Below, in pieces: positions 38,929-49,253 of a stretch of DNA of 64,000 nucleotides. Source of the DNA: Streptococcus vestibularis (lineage in GTDB: Bacteria > Bacillota > Bacilli > Lactobacillales > Streptococcaceae); NCBI GenBank assembly GCA_010604095.1, contig JAABLG010000002.1, positions 5,836 to 69,835 of the forward strand, written 5' to 3'. The notes below the pieces were generated by a model that had not been told where the DNA came from, searched no databases, and was given only the letters and a program-made list of their open reading frames with translations. The position numbers and the translations under genes are program-made. How positions within the stretch are numbered: position 1 is the first letter of the stretch; the number at the start of each line of letters is the position of its first letter.

Positions 38929-39759
38929 TTATTTCAAATCACTGACGTAATCGCCACCGAAGTATTCCTTGCTGAGTTTGGCAAGGGTTCCATCCTTCTT
39001 AAGCTCTTTGATACGTTTATTGACAAAAGTCTTGAGTTCCTTACCTTGCTTATCATTTGAGAAAAGAAGATATTCAAGACCATCAGTCTTCATACCGATA
39101 TCGTCTTTGATCTTGTTTACAGCCAACTTATAGCCTTGATCTTTGACAATGTACTCAGACGAAATAGCATCATAAAGGATAAAATCAATTTTTCCTTCTT
39201 GAATATGTTGAACACGTGTTGAAAGACCAGTTGAGCTAGAAGCGTAGTTGATTGTAATTGGTGTCTTGTCCGCATTGGCATGATTCCAATTTTCAAGCAA
39301 CTGAGCATAGTTAGAGCCAGGAAGTACTTCTGTCGTCTTACCAGACAAATCGTCTAGGCTGGTATACTTGGTCCCCTCAGCACTAGTGATGGCGTAGTTA
39401 GAACGTGAAATCGGATCTGAGAAACCATATTTTTGCGCACGCTCTTCATTGTAGTTGAAATCATTAGCCGCAATCTGATAACGTCCAGAATCCACCCCTG
39501 TCAAGATGGAATCAAAAGGTGTCGTCACAAACTTGACCTCATACTTGTCTGAATCCTTGAAAATAGCCTTGACCAAATCAATATCATACCCCTTGAAGTC
39601 GTCACCTTTTTTGAAAGTGAAGGGCGCCGTATCAGAGTCTGTCGCAACAGTAATCGTCTGCTTCTCACCAGATGCCTTACCGTCACTCTTGTTTCCACAA
39701 GCAGCCAAAGTCAGAACTGACAAGCCAAGAATTCCTAAACCTGCAAGCCATTTTTTCAT
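38929..39759 (-). CDS. Amino acid ABC transporter substrate-binding lipoprotein
   Basis: A 276-residue family 3 (SBP_bac_3) lipoprotein. The lipobox is LAAC with lipidated Cys21, followed by TVATDSDTAPFTFKKGDDF, GYDIDLVKAI and FDSILTGVDSGRYQIAAND. The fold binds polar amino acids; the sequence resembles cystine/histidine binders but specificity cannot be read. I chose the ATG at 39759, which gives a standard signal peptide. It precedes the permease by about 210 bases with a hairpin between. Confidence 0.9.
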   Translation of the reverse strand: MKKWLAGLGILGLSVLTLAACGNKSDGKASGEKQTITVATDSDTAPFTFKKGDDFKGYDIDLVKAIFKDSDKYEVKFVTTPFDSILTGVDSGRYQIAANDFNYNEERAQKYGFSDPISRSNYAITSAEGTKYTSLDDLSGKTTEVLPGSNYAQLLENWNHANADKTPITINYASSSTGLSTRVQHIQEGKIDFILYDAISSEYIVKDQGYKLAVNKIKDDIGMKTDGLEYLLFSNDKQGKELKTFVNKRIKELKKDGTLAKLSKEYFGGDYVSDLK

Positions 39760-39966
39760 ATCTATATTCCTCGAAACTTTCATTAATAGTTAGTGATAAC
39801 AGTTTACCATCTTCATCCTTAGTCGTCTAATAATAAAAACCTAAGTGGTGATAGAAAATGGTTATAGGGGTAAGGGTAGAAATAACAAGATAGAAAAGAG
39901 CTGCCACTCATGTGACAACTCTAAAAACCTAACTTTTCGGGTTGGTTCACTCTATTGAATTCTTAC

Positions 39967-40326
39967 TTAGTTCTTTTTGAAAGGATTTTGGTCATCCATT
40001 TCTTTGAACTCCTGCACTGTAAATTTTGGATATTCAATCTTATCAACAAGCTCATCATAATTTGCGATGAGTTCTTGGAAATGCACATCCACATAGCCTA
40101 GATAAATAATCTGGTCGATGTCTTCTTTGTTAAAGAACATTAAATCCCTAGTAACAGCACCAAGAGGTAGAAGGACTGCTCCAAAATCAAAGTAGCCTTG
40201 CTCACCACCTTTTTCTGTTACTGGAAATAGACTGGTAATCATCATATTGTTGTCATTGCCATGGACTCGAACAACACTACCAATAGGCAAGTGTTGACGT
40301 TCCTGGGTCTCTGTTGCTTTAATCAT
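39967..40326 (-). CDS. DUF4176 domain protein
   Basis: A 119-residue protein with the DUF4176 pattern (LPIGSVVRVHGNDNNMMITS, later GYFDFGAVLLPLG). This small domain usually accompanies type VII secretion (ESX) systems and LXG toxins. Here no ESX core gene is near. It overlaps the upstream gene by four bases and forms a three-gene group with a membrane/TPR-like protein and a lipoprotein. Confidence 0.75.
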   Translation of the reverse strand: MIKATETQERQHLPIGSVVRVHGNDNNMMITSLFPVTEKGGEQGYFDFGAVLLPLGAVTRDLMFFNKEDIDQIIYLGYVDVHFQELIANYDELVDKIEYPKFTVQEFKEMDDQNPFKKN

Positions 40327-41111
40327 GCTAATTCCTCCAAATACTTCTTAGCCTCTTTCACGTAAAACAAATCTGGATTTTCGTTGACGATTTCTTGGAA
40401 GCAGGCTTTGGCTTCTTCGGGTTGGCTTTGGTTGAGATAACTGAGACCATCATAATACTTAGCTTCAATTTGGTAAAGCTTATATTTTGGTGCTATCCTC
40501 TCAAAATAATCAGTCGATTGACCTGAAACAACCCTATAGATAGCTAACAATTTTGCAGAACGTTCTGGAACATTTTTCCCTTTCATTTTGCGATACAAGG
40601 CAAGGCTATCCTCAAAATCAGCAAAATCTTTTTGATTAATTTTGTTAAGTATACGATAGTAGGAAAGGCTTGTTAACAATACTTTGCGTCGCTTCCACCT
40701 CGCCTTTTTTATATTAATTTCATTCAGTGACTGCAAGGACTGATCAAATTCTCCTCGAAAATAGTGATACTGAGCATCTGCTAGGTAGGATTCTTGTAGT
40801 ACTGCTTTTTTATCCTGTTTAAATGTATGACGATAAGCATATTCAAAATATTTTTGATACTTATCGAGATCAGTCATAGTAAATAAAATCTCCCTCATTT
40901 GAGAAGTAATCAAATAATTTGCATAAATCTTTAATGCCAAAAGAAAATACATCAACACAGCACAGCTGCAGAGAAGCACTAAGTTATCAGATAAGTAACT
41001 ATATGTTCCAAGGAAAAAAATAGCTATTCCTAGAATAAGTATGGTTAACTTGAAAGCATAAACTCTCTTGAAGATATCTTCAGGTTTAGTATTAGTTAAA
41101 TTCATTATCAA
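40323..41111 (-). CDS. Membrane protein with TPR-like C-terminus, unknown
   Basis: A 262-residue protein. Two transmembrane segments near residues 18-65 are followed by a helical region that looks like tetratricopeptide repeats (FDQSLQSLNEINIKKA; the final QPEEAKACFQEIVNENPDLF). It is coupled to the DUF4176 gene by a four-base overlap. A structural or assembly role at the membrane is inference. Confidence 0.65.
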   Translation of the reverse strand: MIMNLTNTKPEDIFKRVYAFKLTILILGIAIFFLGTYSYLSDNLVLLCSCAVLMYFLLALKIYANYLITSQMREILFTMTDLDKYQKYFEYAYRHTFKQDKKAVLQESYLADAQYHYFRGEFDQSLQSLNEINIKKARWKRRKVLLTSLSYYRILNKINQKDFADFEDSLALYRKMKGKNVPERSAKLLAIYRVVSGQSTDYFERIAPKYKLYQIEAKYYDGLSYLNQSQPEEAKACFQEIVNENPDLFYVKEAKKYLEELA

Positions 41112-41295
41112 TATTGTCCTTATAAATTTTTTTCGTCTAGAGATGAGAGTTTTCTGTCACAACCTATCCTTTCCAAAATCTTCGCTAAATCATTTATCAA
41201 AATATTCTGAATACAGACTACAATATCCATTATACCATGGAAAATAAGCTTTCATGACATTATGAGAGGGACAAAATTATTAGGATTTGGGTATT

Positions 41296-41320
41296 AGAAA
41301 ACCCCAGCGAGAGGCTGGGG
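41296..41320 (-). terminator. Terminator after the DUF5105-like lipoprotein gene
   Basis: CCCCAGC-CTCTC-GCTGGGG followed by TTTTCT on the minus strand, 34 bases past the stop at 41354. Confidence 0.85.
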
Positions 41321-41353
41321 TGGTGATGGATAAAATCAATTTGTGCTAAAACA

Positions 41354-42244
41354 CTACTTATCCTTATCTGATGACTTACTGCTTGAGTCGCTACTGTCTT
41401 CAGGTTGATAGTCTGACAAATTCTTATGGATACGTTCGGCGTAAACGGCTCTGCTTCCTGATTCGTCATGGTCGACCAAGGCTTCGGCAAGCTCTTTATA
41501 ATCTTCTACAGAAATAGTCCAGTTACCCCCATCATCTTTGGTAAGCTTGAAGGTCTTTTCCAGATCATCAGCACCGGTTAAAGGTGTATAGGACATTTCT
41601 TTATCAATATCCTTAAATTGCGTTAAATCACCGTTAAAGTTTTCACCATAAAGGAACTTCGTTGTGAGATCTTTGGCCTTACCCTTTTCATCGTCATTCT
41701 TGTCAGCTTGATTCCACTGTTTCAACTTATCAATATCGTTATCATAGAGGCTCATCAGGAGAGTACGAACGGCAGCTGCAGCTCCATAGGCACTGACAGA
41801 TCGTGACGTAAAGGTAACCGTCGCCTCATTGCCCTTAACTTTGACATCCTTCAGTTTATAGTCCTGAATTTTCCCAATCATATTACGGCGAACCTTAAGA
41901 AACTTAGAGAGCACTTGGGTTGGTGTTTTGGCATCATAGCCCTCAATATACTTAAAGGTATAGTCAGCTTCAGGAGTATAGCCTTCCTTTTCAATAGTAT
42001 CTGCGACCTGCTTCTCGAAGACATTCGATTCGGTCCAACTTTCGTAATTTTTTCCGTAGAGTTTTGAGAAACCATTACTTGATTTTCCAAGCATGGTATC
42101 AATCAAGACTGTCGCATCAGCCTTGGCACGCTCTGTTGGTGTTGGTGCGGCCTTTTTCTTTTCCGCTGGCTTGTTTGACGCACAGGCTACGAGAATCAAA
42201 CATGCTGCTAGGACGAGTCCTAAGTAAGTAAACAGTTTTTTCAT
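41354..42244 (-). CDS. Lipoprotein, DUF5105-like
   Basis: A 296-residue lipoprotein. The signal peptide ends LVAC with Cys21; the mature part opens with a Lys/Pro/Thr-rich linker, then two alpha+beta halves with ADATVLIDTMLG and RSVSAYGAAAAVRTLL. It ends in a Ser/Asp/Lys tail, DSSDSSSKSSDKDK. It resembles streptococcal DUF5105-type lipoproteins of unknown function. Its terminator separates it from the DUF4176 pair downstream. Confidence 0.7.
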   Translation of the reverse strand: MKKLFTYLGLVLAACLILVACASNKPAEKKKAAPTPTERAKADATVLIDTMLGKSSNGFSKLYGKNYESWTESNVFEKQVADTIEKEGYTPEADYTFKYIEGYDAKTPTQVLSKFLKVRRNMIGKIQDYKLKDVKVKGNEATVTFTSRSVSAYGAAAAVRTLLMSLYDNDIDKLKQWNQADKNDDEKGKAKDLTTKFLYGENFNGDLTQFKDIDKEMSYTPLTGADDLEKTFKLTKDDGGNWTISVEDYKELAEALVDHDESGSRAVYAERIHKNLSDYQPEDSSDSSSKSSDKDK

Positions 42245-42344
42245 TAAGATTATTCCCTCATTTCTATTGGTTACTATTTAAGATAGCATAGGTCTGATGA
42301 TTCTTCAAGGTCACTTTCCAAAAGAAAAAATCAAAACTCTACTA

Positions 42345-43454
42345 TTATAATGACTCCAAATCATCTAGGTCCAATTGCCTGCCTTCTTGATCTTCCAGAC
42401 CCGTCAGCGTCACACCGAGCAAGCGAACACCACTGCTATTTTCCTCCAGTTGGTCAAAAATGATATGTGCAATCCTTTCGATGGTGTCGAAATCCTGGGT
42501 CGATTTGTCCAAGGTCATACGCTTGGTTAAGGTCGAAAAATCCGAATAACGGACCTTGATGACAATAATTCGACCGACTTTTTTATTTTTCTGAGCACTT
42601 TCGGCTACCCGCCTAGCATTCTTAGTCAACTCAGCCTTGATGTCATCTTCATTATAAAGAAGCTTGCCGTAGGTTCGCTCACTTCCGATAGATTTACGGA
42701 CGCGATTGGGCCTGACAGGACTATTGGAAATCCCTCTGGCCTTTCGAAAGAGATCAAATCCAAAACGGCCAAAACGATCAATCAGCGTCATCTCAGGAAT
42801 CTTCAGAAGATCGGCACCGGTGTATATTTCCATGCCATGAAGACGTTCAACTGACTTTTTACCTACCCCATGAAACTTTTCAATAGGGAGCTTTTCCAAA
42901 AATTCTTGAGCCTCCTCTGGAAGCACCACCGTCAAACCAGCAGGCTTTTGAAAATCAGAAGCTAGTTTGGCGATAAATTTATTGTAGGAAACGCCTGCTG
43001 AACAAGTCAGGTGAAGTTCCTGCCAGATATCATACTGGATAAGTTTGGCTACCTTAACCGCCGATTTGATACCAAGTTTATTTATCGTCACATCAAGATA
43101 GGCTTCGTCGATAGACATAGGCTCTACCAAGTCGGTATAGCGTTTAAAAATCTCACGAATCTGCATCCCTACCTCTCGGTAATGGTTATAATTTCCTGAG
43201 ATAAAGATAGCATTGGGACAACGTTCATAGGCCTCCTTAGAAGACATGGCTGAATGGACACCATATTTTCTAGCCTCGTAATTACAGGTTGATACCACAC
43301 CACGTCCCCCTGTTTTTCTAGGATCGTGACCTATAATAACCGGCTTGTCTTTTAGACTGGGGTCATCCCTCATCTCGACCTGAGCAAAAAAGGCGTCCAT
43401 GTCAATATGGATGATTTTCCGACTGGTATCATTTATTAGAGGAAACTCTAACAT
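42345..43454 (-). CDS. dinB: DNA polymerase IV
   Basis: A 369-residue Y-family lesion-bypass polymerase. Catalytic acidic residues are Asp18 (HIDMDAFFA) and Asp116/Glu117 (SIDEAYLD); the steric gate follows as DMDAFF. The thumb HhH ([12 protein letters not shown]), the little-finger domain and a C-terminal beta-clamp peptide (RQLDLDDL) are all seen. Monocistronic. No LexA-like operator was recognised upstream. Confidence 0.95.
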   Translation of the reverse strand: MLEFPLINDTSRKIIHIDMDAFFAQVEMRDDPSLKDKPVIIGHDPRKTGGRGVVSTCNYEARKYGVHSAMSSKEAYERCPNAIFISGNYNHYREVGMQIREIFKRYTDLVEPMSIDEAYLDVTINKLGIKSAVKVAKLIQYDIWQELHLTCSAGVSYNKFIAKLASDFQKPAGLTVVLPEEAQEFLEKLPIEKFHGVGKKSVERLHGMEIYTGADLLKIPEMTLIDRFGRFGFDLFRKARGISNSPVRPNRVRKSIGSERTYGKLLYNEDDIKAELTKNARRVAESAQKNKKVGRIIVIKVRYSDFSTLTKRMTLDKSTQDFDTIERIAHIIFDQLEENSSGVRLLGVTLTGLEDQEGRQLDLDDLESL

Positions 43455-43639
43455 GGCTCCCTGCCTCCTTTCTCAGATTTATCTCATTGTAAAGCTTTTC
43501 ACATAAAACTTTGGGACTACAAAGCATTCTCCCCTTATGATACCAAAATCTATCAAAAAACAGAAATTTATAATACAGATTTGTCGTTTTCGAAACTGTA
43601 TTATAAAAGAATGTCACTAAAAACGCAGTTTTAAAGTTG

Positions 43640-43665
43640 TGTAAGCGGTTACTGTGTGATAAAAT
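43640..43665 (+). promoter_or_regulatory. pfl promoter with cre-like site
   Basis: A cre-like sequence, TGTAAGCGGTTACT (43640-43653), overlaps the spacer between TTGTGT (43637-43642) and TAAAAT (43660-43665), upstream of pfl. CcpA control of pfl is therefore likely. Confidence 0.55.
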
Positions 43666-43721
43666 ACTTCTAGAGAATGTAACAGATGACTTTGTTACTA
43701 GAATTATAGGAGATCCAAACT

Positions 43722-46034
43722 ATGGCAACGGTTAAAACTAACACAGATGTTTTTGAAAAAGCGTGGGAAGGCTTTAAAGGAACTGACTGGAAAGAAAAAG
43801 CTAGCGTTTCACGTTTCGTTCAAGCAAACTACACACCTTATGATGGTGACGAAAGCTTCCTTGCAGGACCAACTGAACGCTCTCTAAAAATTAAAAAAAT
43901 CGTAGATGAAACTAAAGCAGGCTATGAAGCTGAAGGACGCTTCCCAATGGATACTCGTCCAACTTCAATCGCTGACATTGACGCAGGATATATTTCAAAA
44001 GAAGATGAACTTATCTATGGTATCCAAAATGATGAGCTCTTCAAATTGAACTTCATGCCTAAAGGTGGTATCCGTATGGCGGAAACTGCTTTGAAAGAAC
44101 ACGGTTATGAACCAGACCCAGCTGTACACGAAATTTTCACAAAATACGTGACTACAGTTAACGATGGTATCTTCCGTGCTTACACTTCAAACATCCGTCG
44201 TGCACGTCACGCTCACACAGTTACTGGTCTTCCAGATGCTTACTCACGTGGACGTATCATCGGGGTTTACGCTCGTCTTGCCCTTTACGGTGCTGACTAC
44301 TTGATGCAAGAAAAAGTTAACGACTGGAATGCTATCAAAGAAATCGACGAAGAAACTATCCGTCTTCGTGAAGAAGTTAACCTTCAATACCAAGCACTTC
44401 AAGACGTTGTTCGCCTTGGTGACCTTTACGGTGTAGATGTTCGTCGTCCAGCCTTCGATACTAAAGAAGCTATCCAATGGACAAACATCGCCTTCATGGC
44501 AGTATGTCGTGTAATCAACGGTGCTGCTACTTCACTTGGTCGTGTGCCAATCGTCCTTGACGTATATGCAGAACGTGACCTTGCTCGTGGTACTTACACT
44601 GAATCAGAAATCCAAGAATTCGTTGATGATTTCGTTATGAAACTTCGTACAGTTAAGTTTGCTCGTACAAAAGCTTACGACCAATTGTACTCAGGTGACC
44701 CAACATTCATCACAACTTCTATGGCTGGTATGGGTGCTGACGGACGTCACCGTGTTACTAAGATGGACTACCGTTTCTTGAACACTCTTGACAACATCGG
44801 TAACTCTCCAGAACCAAACTTGACAGTTCTTTGGACTGACAAATTGCCTTACTCATTCCGTCGCTACTGTATGCACATGAGCCACAAACACTCTTCTATC
44901 CAATACGAAGGTGTAACTACTATGGCTAAAGACGGATACGGTGAAATGAGCTGTATCTCATGTTGTGTATCACCACTTGACCCAGAAAACGAAGAACAAC
45001 GTCACAACATCCAATACTTCGGTGCTCGTGTTAACGTACTTAAAGCCCTTCTTACTGGTTTGAACGGTGGTTACGACGATGTTCATAAAGACTACAAAGT
45101 ATTTGACATCGATCCAATCCGTGACGAAGTTCTTGACTTTGACACTGTTAAAGCTAACTTCGAAAAATCTCTTGACTGGTTGACTGACACTTACGTAGAT
45201 GCCCTTAACATCATCCACTACATGACTGATAAGTACAACTACGAAGCTGTTCAAATGGCCTTCTTGCCAACTAAACAACGTGCTAACATGGGATTCGGTA
45301 TCTGTGGTTTCGCAAATACTGTTGATACATTGGCAGCTATCAAGTACGCTACTGTTAAACCAATCCGTGACGAAGATGGCTACATCTACGACTACGAAAC
45401 AATCGGTGATTACCCACGTTGGGGTGAAGATGACCCACGTTCTAACGAATTGGCAGAATGGTTGATTGAAGCTTACACTACTCGTCTTCGTAGCCACAAA
45501 CTTTACAAAGATGCAGAAGCTACAGTTTCACTTCTTACAATCACTTCAAACGTTGCCTACTCTAAACAAACTGGTAACTCTCCAGTTCACAAAGGGGTAT
45601 ACCTCAACGAAGATGGTTCAGTGAACTTGTCTAAACTTGAATTCTTCTCACCAGGTGCTAACCCATCTAACAAAGCTAAAGGTGGATGGTTGCAAAACTT
45701 GAACTCACTTGCTAGCCTTGACTTCGGTTATGCTGCTGACGGTATCTCATTGACAACTCAAGTATCACCTCGTGCTCTTGGTAAAACTCGTGACGAACAA
45801 GTCGACAACTTGGTAACAATCCTTGATGGTTACTTCGAAAACGGTGGACAACACGTTAACTTGAACGTTATGGACTTGTCAGACGTTTACGAAAAGATTA
45901 TGAATGGTGAGGACGTTATCGTTCGTATCTCTGGTTACTGTGTAAACACTAAATACCTCACTCCAGAACAAAAAACTGAATTGACTCAACGTGTCTTCCA
46001 CGAAGTTCTTTCAATGGACGATGCTTTGGGATAA
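43722..46034 (+). CDS. pfl: Formate C-acetyltransferase (pyruvate formate-lyase)
   Basis: A 770-residue glycyl-radical enzyme that cleaves pyruvate with CoA to acetyl-CoA and formate. The active-site cysteine pair is in [10 protein letters not shown], and the radical glycine is Gly738 in [15 protein letters not shown] lies just upstream of the ATG. Codon use is strongly biased to highly expressed codons (ACT, GGT, CGT, AAC, TTC), unlike its neighbours. It needs the activase encoded at 24221-25021. In salivarius-group streptococci the formate feeds one-carbon metabolism. Confidence 0.98.
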   Translation: MATVKTNTDVFEKAWEGFKGTDWKEKASVSRFVQANYTPYDGDESFLAGPTERSLKIKKIVDETKAGYEAEGRFPMDTRPTSIADIDAGYISKEDELIYGIQNDELFKLNFMPKGGIRMAETALKEHGYEPDPAVHEIFTKYVTTVNDGIFRAYTSNIRRARHAHTVTGLPDAYSRGRIIGVYARLALYGADYLMQEKVNDWNAIKEIDEETIRLREEVNLQYQALQDVVRLGDLYGVDVRRPAFDTKEAIQWTNIAFMAVCRVINGAATSLGRVPIVLDVYAERDLARGTYTESEIQEFVDDFVMKLRTVKFARTKAYDQLYSGDPTFITTSMAGMGADGRHRVTKMDYRFLNTLDNIGNSPEPNLTVLWTDKLPYSFRRYCMHMSHKHSSIQYEGVTTMAKDGYGEMSCISCCVSPLDPENEEQRHNIQYFGARVNVLKALLTGLNGGYDDVHKDYKVFDIDPIRDEVLDFDTVKANFEKSLDWLTDTYVDALNIIHYMTDKYNYEAVQMAFLPTKQRANMGFGICGFANTVDTLAAIKYATVKPIRDEDGYIYDYETIGDYPRWGEDDPRSNELAEWLIEAYTTRLRSHKLYKDAEATVSLLTITSNVAYSKQTGNSPVHKGVYLNEDGSVNLSKLEFFSPGANPSNKAKGGWLQNLNSLASLDFGYAADGISLTTQVSPRALGKTRDEQVDNLVTILDGYFENGGQHVNLNVMDLSDVYEKIMNGEDVIVRISGYCVNTKYLTPEQKTELTQRVFHEVLSMDDALG

Positions 46035-46047
46035 GCTAAATAATAAG

Positions 46048-46078
46048 GAACTCGCTAGTGCGAGTTCTTTTATTTTTA
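46048..46078 (+). terminator. Terminator of pfl
   Basis: GAACTCGC-TAGT-GCGAGTTC followed by TTTTATTTTT, 13 bases past the stop. Confidence 0.9.
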
Positions 46079-46304
46079 TAAAAAATCATGTTATTTTATC
46101 ATATTATTATAACTAATTTATAATATATATTGACATTTTATTAGATAAGCTATAGAATATAAGCATTTCCGTTTGGAATTTCCAAACACTTCTTTCTCAG
46201 AAGAGCTATCATTACATCAGCCTGAATTACTGTCACAATAAAGAGACCTTACTAATGACAAGTATAGCTCTTTGTGATGGGACTAGGGACAACAAGGAGG
46301 AAAG

Positions 46305-47087
46305 ATGACTAAGAAATGTTCAACCTTAACTGGAGTACTATCACTCATGGCTAGTGCCGTTCTACTCGTAGCCTGCCAATCCAAGACTGACACTGAAACC
46401 TCTAAATCCAAAGATGTTCCATGGGGGTATACTGGTGCAACTGGTCCTGAACATTGGGGTGACCTCTCCAAAGATTATGAACTCAGCAAAAATGGTAAAG
46501 AACAATCTCCAATCAATATCACAGGAGCTGAAGATGTCGATCTTCCAGAACTAAACCTTCATAATCAAGAATCAAAAGGCCAAGTTGAAAACAATGGTCA
46601 TACGATTGAAGTCAGCTTTAAAAATCCCAAGAATAGTCTAACGATTGGTGATGATGTCTATAAATTGCAACAGTTTCATTTTCACGCACCCAGTGAAAAT
46701 GAAATTGACGGCAAAACCTATCCTCTTGAAGGACACTTCGTCTACAAAACCGATACTGGCAAAATCACTGTTGTCTCTGTTCTCTATAATTATGGGGATG
46801 AAAACCAAGCCTTGAAACAAATCTGGGATAAGATGCCTCAGGCTGCTAATACTGAAACTGAGTTGTCTCAGCCTATCTCACTAGATGATTTCTATCCTGA
46901 AGACAAAGGCTACTACAACTTTGAAGGCTCCTTAACAACCCCACCATGTACTGAAGGTGTTAATTGGATTGTCTTCAAAAACCAAGAAACTGTCAGCAAG
47001 GAACAGGTAGAAAAATTCACACAAACCCTTGGATTTGAAAATAATCGTCCTATCCAAGAAACAAACGGTCGAAAAATCAAAGAATAA
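46305..47087 (+). CDS. Alpha-type carbonic anhydrase lipoprotein
   Basis: A 260-residue alpha-class carbonic anhydrase. It has a lipoprotein signal with lipobox LVAC (Cys24). The zinc histidines lie in QFHFHAPSENEIDG and EGHFVYK, and the fold signature SPINI and LTTPPCTEGVNW are present. It hydrates CO2 at the cell surface. The 270 bases upstream hold AT-rich promoter sequence and no other gene. AGGAGGAAAG precedes the ATG. Confidence 0.95.
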   Translation: MTKKCSTLTGVLSLMASAVLLVACQSKTDTETSKSKDVPWGYTGATGPEHWGDLSKDYELSKNGKEQSPINITGAEDVDLPELNLHNQESKGQVENNGHTIEVSFKNPKNSLTIGDDVYKLQQFHFHAPSENEIDGKTYPLEGHFVYKTDTGKITVVSVLYNYGDENQALKQIWDKMPQAANTETELSQPISLDDFYPEDKGYYNFEGSLTTPPCTEGVNWIVFKNQETVSKEQVEKFTQTLGFENNRPIQETNGRKIKE

Positions 47088-47097
47088 AGTCTTACAG

Positions 47098-47138
47098 AAA
47101 GCTTGATGTCCCTGTCCCCTCTTCTCATCAAGCTTTTT
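47098..47138 (+). terminator. Terminator of the carbonic anhydrase gene
   Basis: AAAGCTTGATG and CATCAAGCTTT pair around an 18-base loop, followed by TTTT. Confidence 0.8.
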
Positions 47139-47142
47139 TCCA

Positions 47143-47172
47143 TTGACGATTAGCTATAAGCTTTGTTACAAT
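47143..47172 (+). promoter_or_regulatory. Promoter placing the start point at the GNAT gene ATG
   Basis: TTGACG (47143-47148), an 18-base spacer and TACAAT (47167-47172) lie just upstream of the ATG at 47179. The predicted transcription start falls on or next to that ATG, so the mRNA may be leaderless. Confidence 0.55.
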
Positions 47173-47178
47173 GACCCT

Positions 47179-47631
47179 ATGATCATTAAACATACAAGAG
47201 ATACACTTTCAGAAACTTACCTAGATGCCGTAGCCATTCGAAACACTGTTTTTGTTAAGGGACAAGGAGTCCCACGCTCCATCGAAATTGATGCCAATGA
47301 AGCCTACTGCATTCACTTTGTCCTCTATGATGATAAGGGTCAGGCTGCTGCAACCGTGCGCTTACTGCCCAACAAGGATTTGACTCAGGTCACCCTCCAA
47401 CGCATGGCTGTGCTTGATGCCTACCAAAGTCAAGGGCTAGGGAGCATCCTCCTAAAAGAGGCTGAAGATTTTACCCAAGAACAGGGCTTTAAATCTATTT
47501 CTCTCCATGCTCAACTCGGGGCACTTAAGTTCTACCTTAATAATGGCTATCAAGAAGTCGGTCAAATCTTTGAAGAAGCTGGAATCCAACATATTACTGT
47601 TGAAAAATCCTTAATAAGTAAAAAAGCTTAA
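47179..47631 (+). CDS. GNAT-family N-acetyltransferase
   Basis: A 150-residue GNAT protein. The acetyl-CoA motif appears as VLDAYQSQGLGSILLKEAE near residues 75-95, preceded by LQRM. The start MIIKHTRDTLSETYLDAV matches YjcF/ElaA-like small acetyltransferases. I chose the ATG at 47179; an upstream in-frame start at 47143 would lie inside the promoter. No ribosome-binding site precedes it, which fits leaderless translation. Confidence 0.85.
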   Translation: MIIKHTRDTLSETYLDAVAIRNTVFVKGQGVPRSIEIDANEAYCIHFVLYDDKGQAAATVRLLPNKDLTQVTLQRMAVLDAYQSQGLGSILLKEAEDFTQEQGFKSISLHAQLGALKFYLNNGYQEVGQIFEEAGIQHITVEKSLISKKA

Positions 47632-47655
47632 GCAGTATAGCAACTGCTTAAGCTT
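47624..47655. terminator. Bidirectional terminator between GNAT and membrane protein genes
   Basis: A perfect 13-bp stem, AAGCTTAAGCAGT/ACTGCTTAAGCTT, overlaps the ends of two convergent genes and has T-rich sequence on both sides. Confidence 0.8.
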
Positions 47656-48322
47656 CTTCTTTTGTCGCAAATATCGGATAACCATGCTCGACAGCAAGCA
47701 CTGTCACATTTTCTCTTTTCTTTAAAGCCTCTACGATTTTTCTCCAGTATTTCTGCCCTGTAAAAAGAAGGACAAACACTCCCATGTAGACCAAAAAACC
47801 AAGAAATTGTTTATATTCAGAAGATGACAGTTTTGATTCTAGTTCTAGGAGCTCGAACACTCCTCTCAATAGGACTGTACAGATGATCATTATAAGACTA
47901 AGTCCACTAAAGTATCCTAAACATATCAGCAAATACCCTATTTGAAGTTTCTTGAAACGCTTCTTATACAGTAACCTATAGTCTTGACCGTACTTTTCAA
48001 ATACAGGAAAGGAAATATCAAGCCCTCTTCTCATACGAATGACTTTCAAATCAGGTTGGGCACGATAACCAAGGTAATGAATCAGTTTGTATAGTAGCTC
48101 TCTTATCAAAATATAGGAAGAAGCGGTTACAGCGGACACTATACTTAAAAATAGAAAAGAAGATAAAGAAAAGGAATCTTTATCAAACGCTAACAAGCCT
48201 TCTATCACTACAAAAAACATACCACAGACGAAGAGATTACTCCCATTAAGTATGCAAAAGAGCAGACTCAGAAAGCAAGAGACAAGCTTTCTTTCCTTGG
48301 AGTGCCTACTTGACCGCTTCAC
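47648..48322 (-). CDS. Four-helix membrane protein, unknown function
   Basis: A 224-residue protein with two N-terminal hydrophobic segments (~10-35, ~50-72) and two central ones (~128-150, ~172-190), plus basic cytoplasmic loops. No family motif recognised. Its start overlaps the end of the serine hydrolase gene by 17 bases, so they form an operon. The true start may lie slightly downstream. Confidence 0.65.
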   Translation of the reverse strand: MKRSSRHSKERKLVSCFLSLLFCILNGSNLFVCGMFFVVIEGLLAFDKDSFSLSSFLFLSIVSAVTASSYILIRELLYKLIHYLGYRAQPDLKVIRMRRGLDISFPVFEKYGQDYRLLYKKRFKKLQIGYLLICLGYFSGLSLIMIICTVLLRGVFELLELESKLSSSEYKQFLGFLVYMGVFVLLFTGQKYWRKIVEALKKRENVTVLAVEHGYPIFATKEEA

Positions 48323-49253
48323 TGATCAACTCTTCCTTTATTATCTCAATCAAGGCATCTCTATCCTTAATCCATTGAGCTCTCTCATCCTTGTAGTAGG
48401 TACGATTACTTAGGAAAATCGCCGCACGTTGAGCTGGGATGTTAATCAGAACAAAGGTCCCTGTATAACCAGTATGAAGAATCCAATCTCCTTGGAGGTC
48501 CCAAGCGACACTACGTTCCTTCTTGGATTGGCTGATATTTTTCGTCAGATTCTTAGCAAAATCATCCTTCAAATAATGATTAACAAAAATTTCTAAGTCT
48601 TTAAGGGTTGAAAAGAGACCTGCTGAACCTGTATGCTCTTTGAGAACACGAGCTTTGGGATCGTGAACAGTTCCGCCCGGAATGCCCTTAACCGTCGGAA
48701 CAGCAATCCCAACTGGCCCAAACTGTGTCTCAGACATACCAAAAGGTTGAAAAACTTCGGAGTCAAAGAGCTTATCCAGACTTAGTCCAGACAACTTTTC
48801 GAGCATCAGCCCCAAGAGAATAAAGTTAATATCGGTATACAAGAAAGGTTTATCATCCCTAACCTTGATGGCGTTTATAGCAGCAATCAAACCCTCCTGA
48901 TCTAATTCATCACGATTAGGAATGAAAGGATCAATCCCACTACTATGAGACAAGAGTTGACGTAATGTTAACGTCTTATTTTCTACTGCGGGGTAGTAGG
49001 TTGACAGCTTCTCATCCAAGTCTAATTTATTGGTCTGCAGATAGAAAAGGCAGAGGGTCCCAACCCCAACTACCTTGGATACACTGGCTAGGTCATAGGT
49101 GAGACCTGGAACTACTGGAACACAGCCATCTTGAGTCCCTTGGTAGTACTCCTGCCAAGCCTTTCCATCATAAAGGGCAAGGCTGGCACCCGGAAAGATG
49201 TCAGCCTTGATGTAGTCTGTAATTGTTGCTAATGTTTGTTGAAAATCAGTCAT
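48306..49253 (-). CDS. Beta-lactamase-family serine hydrolase
   Basis: A 315-residue class C-type hydrolase or DD-peptidase relative. The catalytic SxxK is SVSK (LASVSKVVG), the Tyr motif is YTDINF, and a C-terminal HTGYTG replaces KTG. The substrate is unknown; such proteins may act on cell-wall peptides or as esterases. I chose the ATG at 49253, which overlaps the VOC gene stop by one base (TAATG). A TTG five codons upstream is less likely. Confidence 0.85.
   Translation of the reverse strand: MTDFQQTLATITDYIKADIFPGASLALYDGKAWQEYYQGTQDGCVPVVPGLTYDLASVSKVVGVGTLCLFYLQTNKLDLDEKLSTYYPAVENKTLTLRQLLSHSSGIDPFIPNRDELDQEGLIAAINAIKVRDDKPFLYTDINFILLGLMLEKLSGLSLDKLFDSEVFQPFGMSETQFGPVGIAVPTVKGIPGGTVHDPKARVLKEHTGSAGLFSTLKDLEIFVNHYLKDDFAKNLTKNISQSKKERSVAWDLQGDWILHTGYTGTFVLINIPAQRAAIFLSNRTYYKDERAQWIKDRDALIEIIKEELISEAVK

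Noticed and set aside
44970..45497. Long ORF antisense to pfl (175 codons)
   Set aside because: It is a by-product of the strong codon bias of pfl, with no ribosome-binding site or family likeness.
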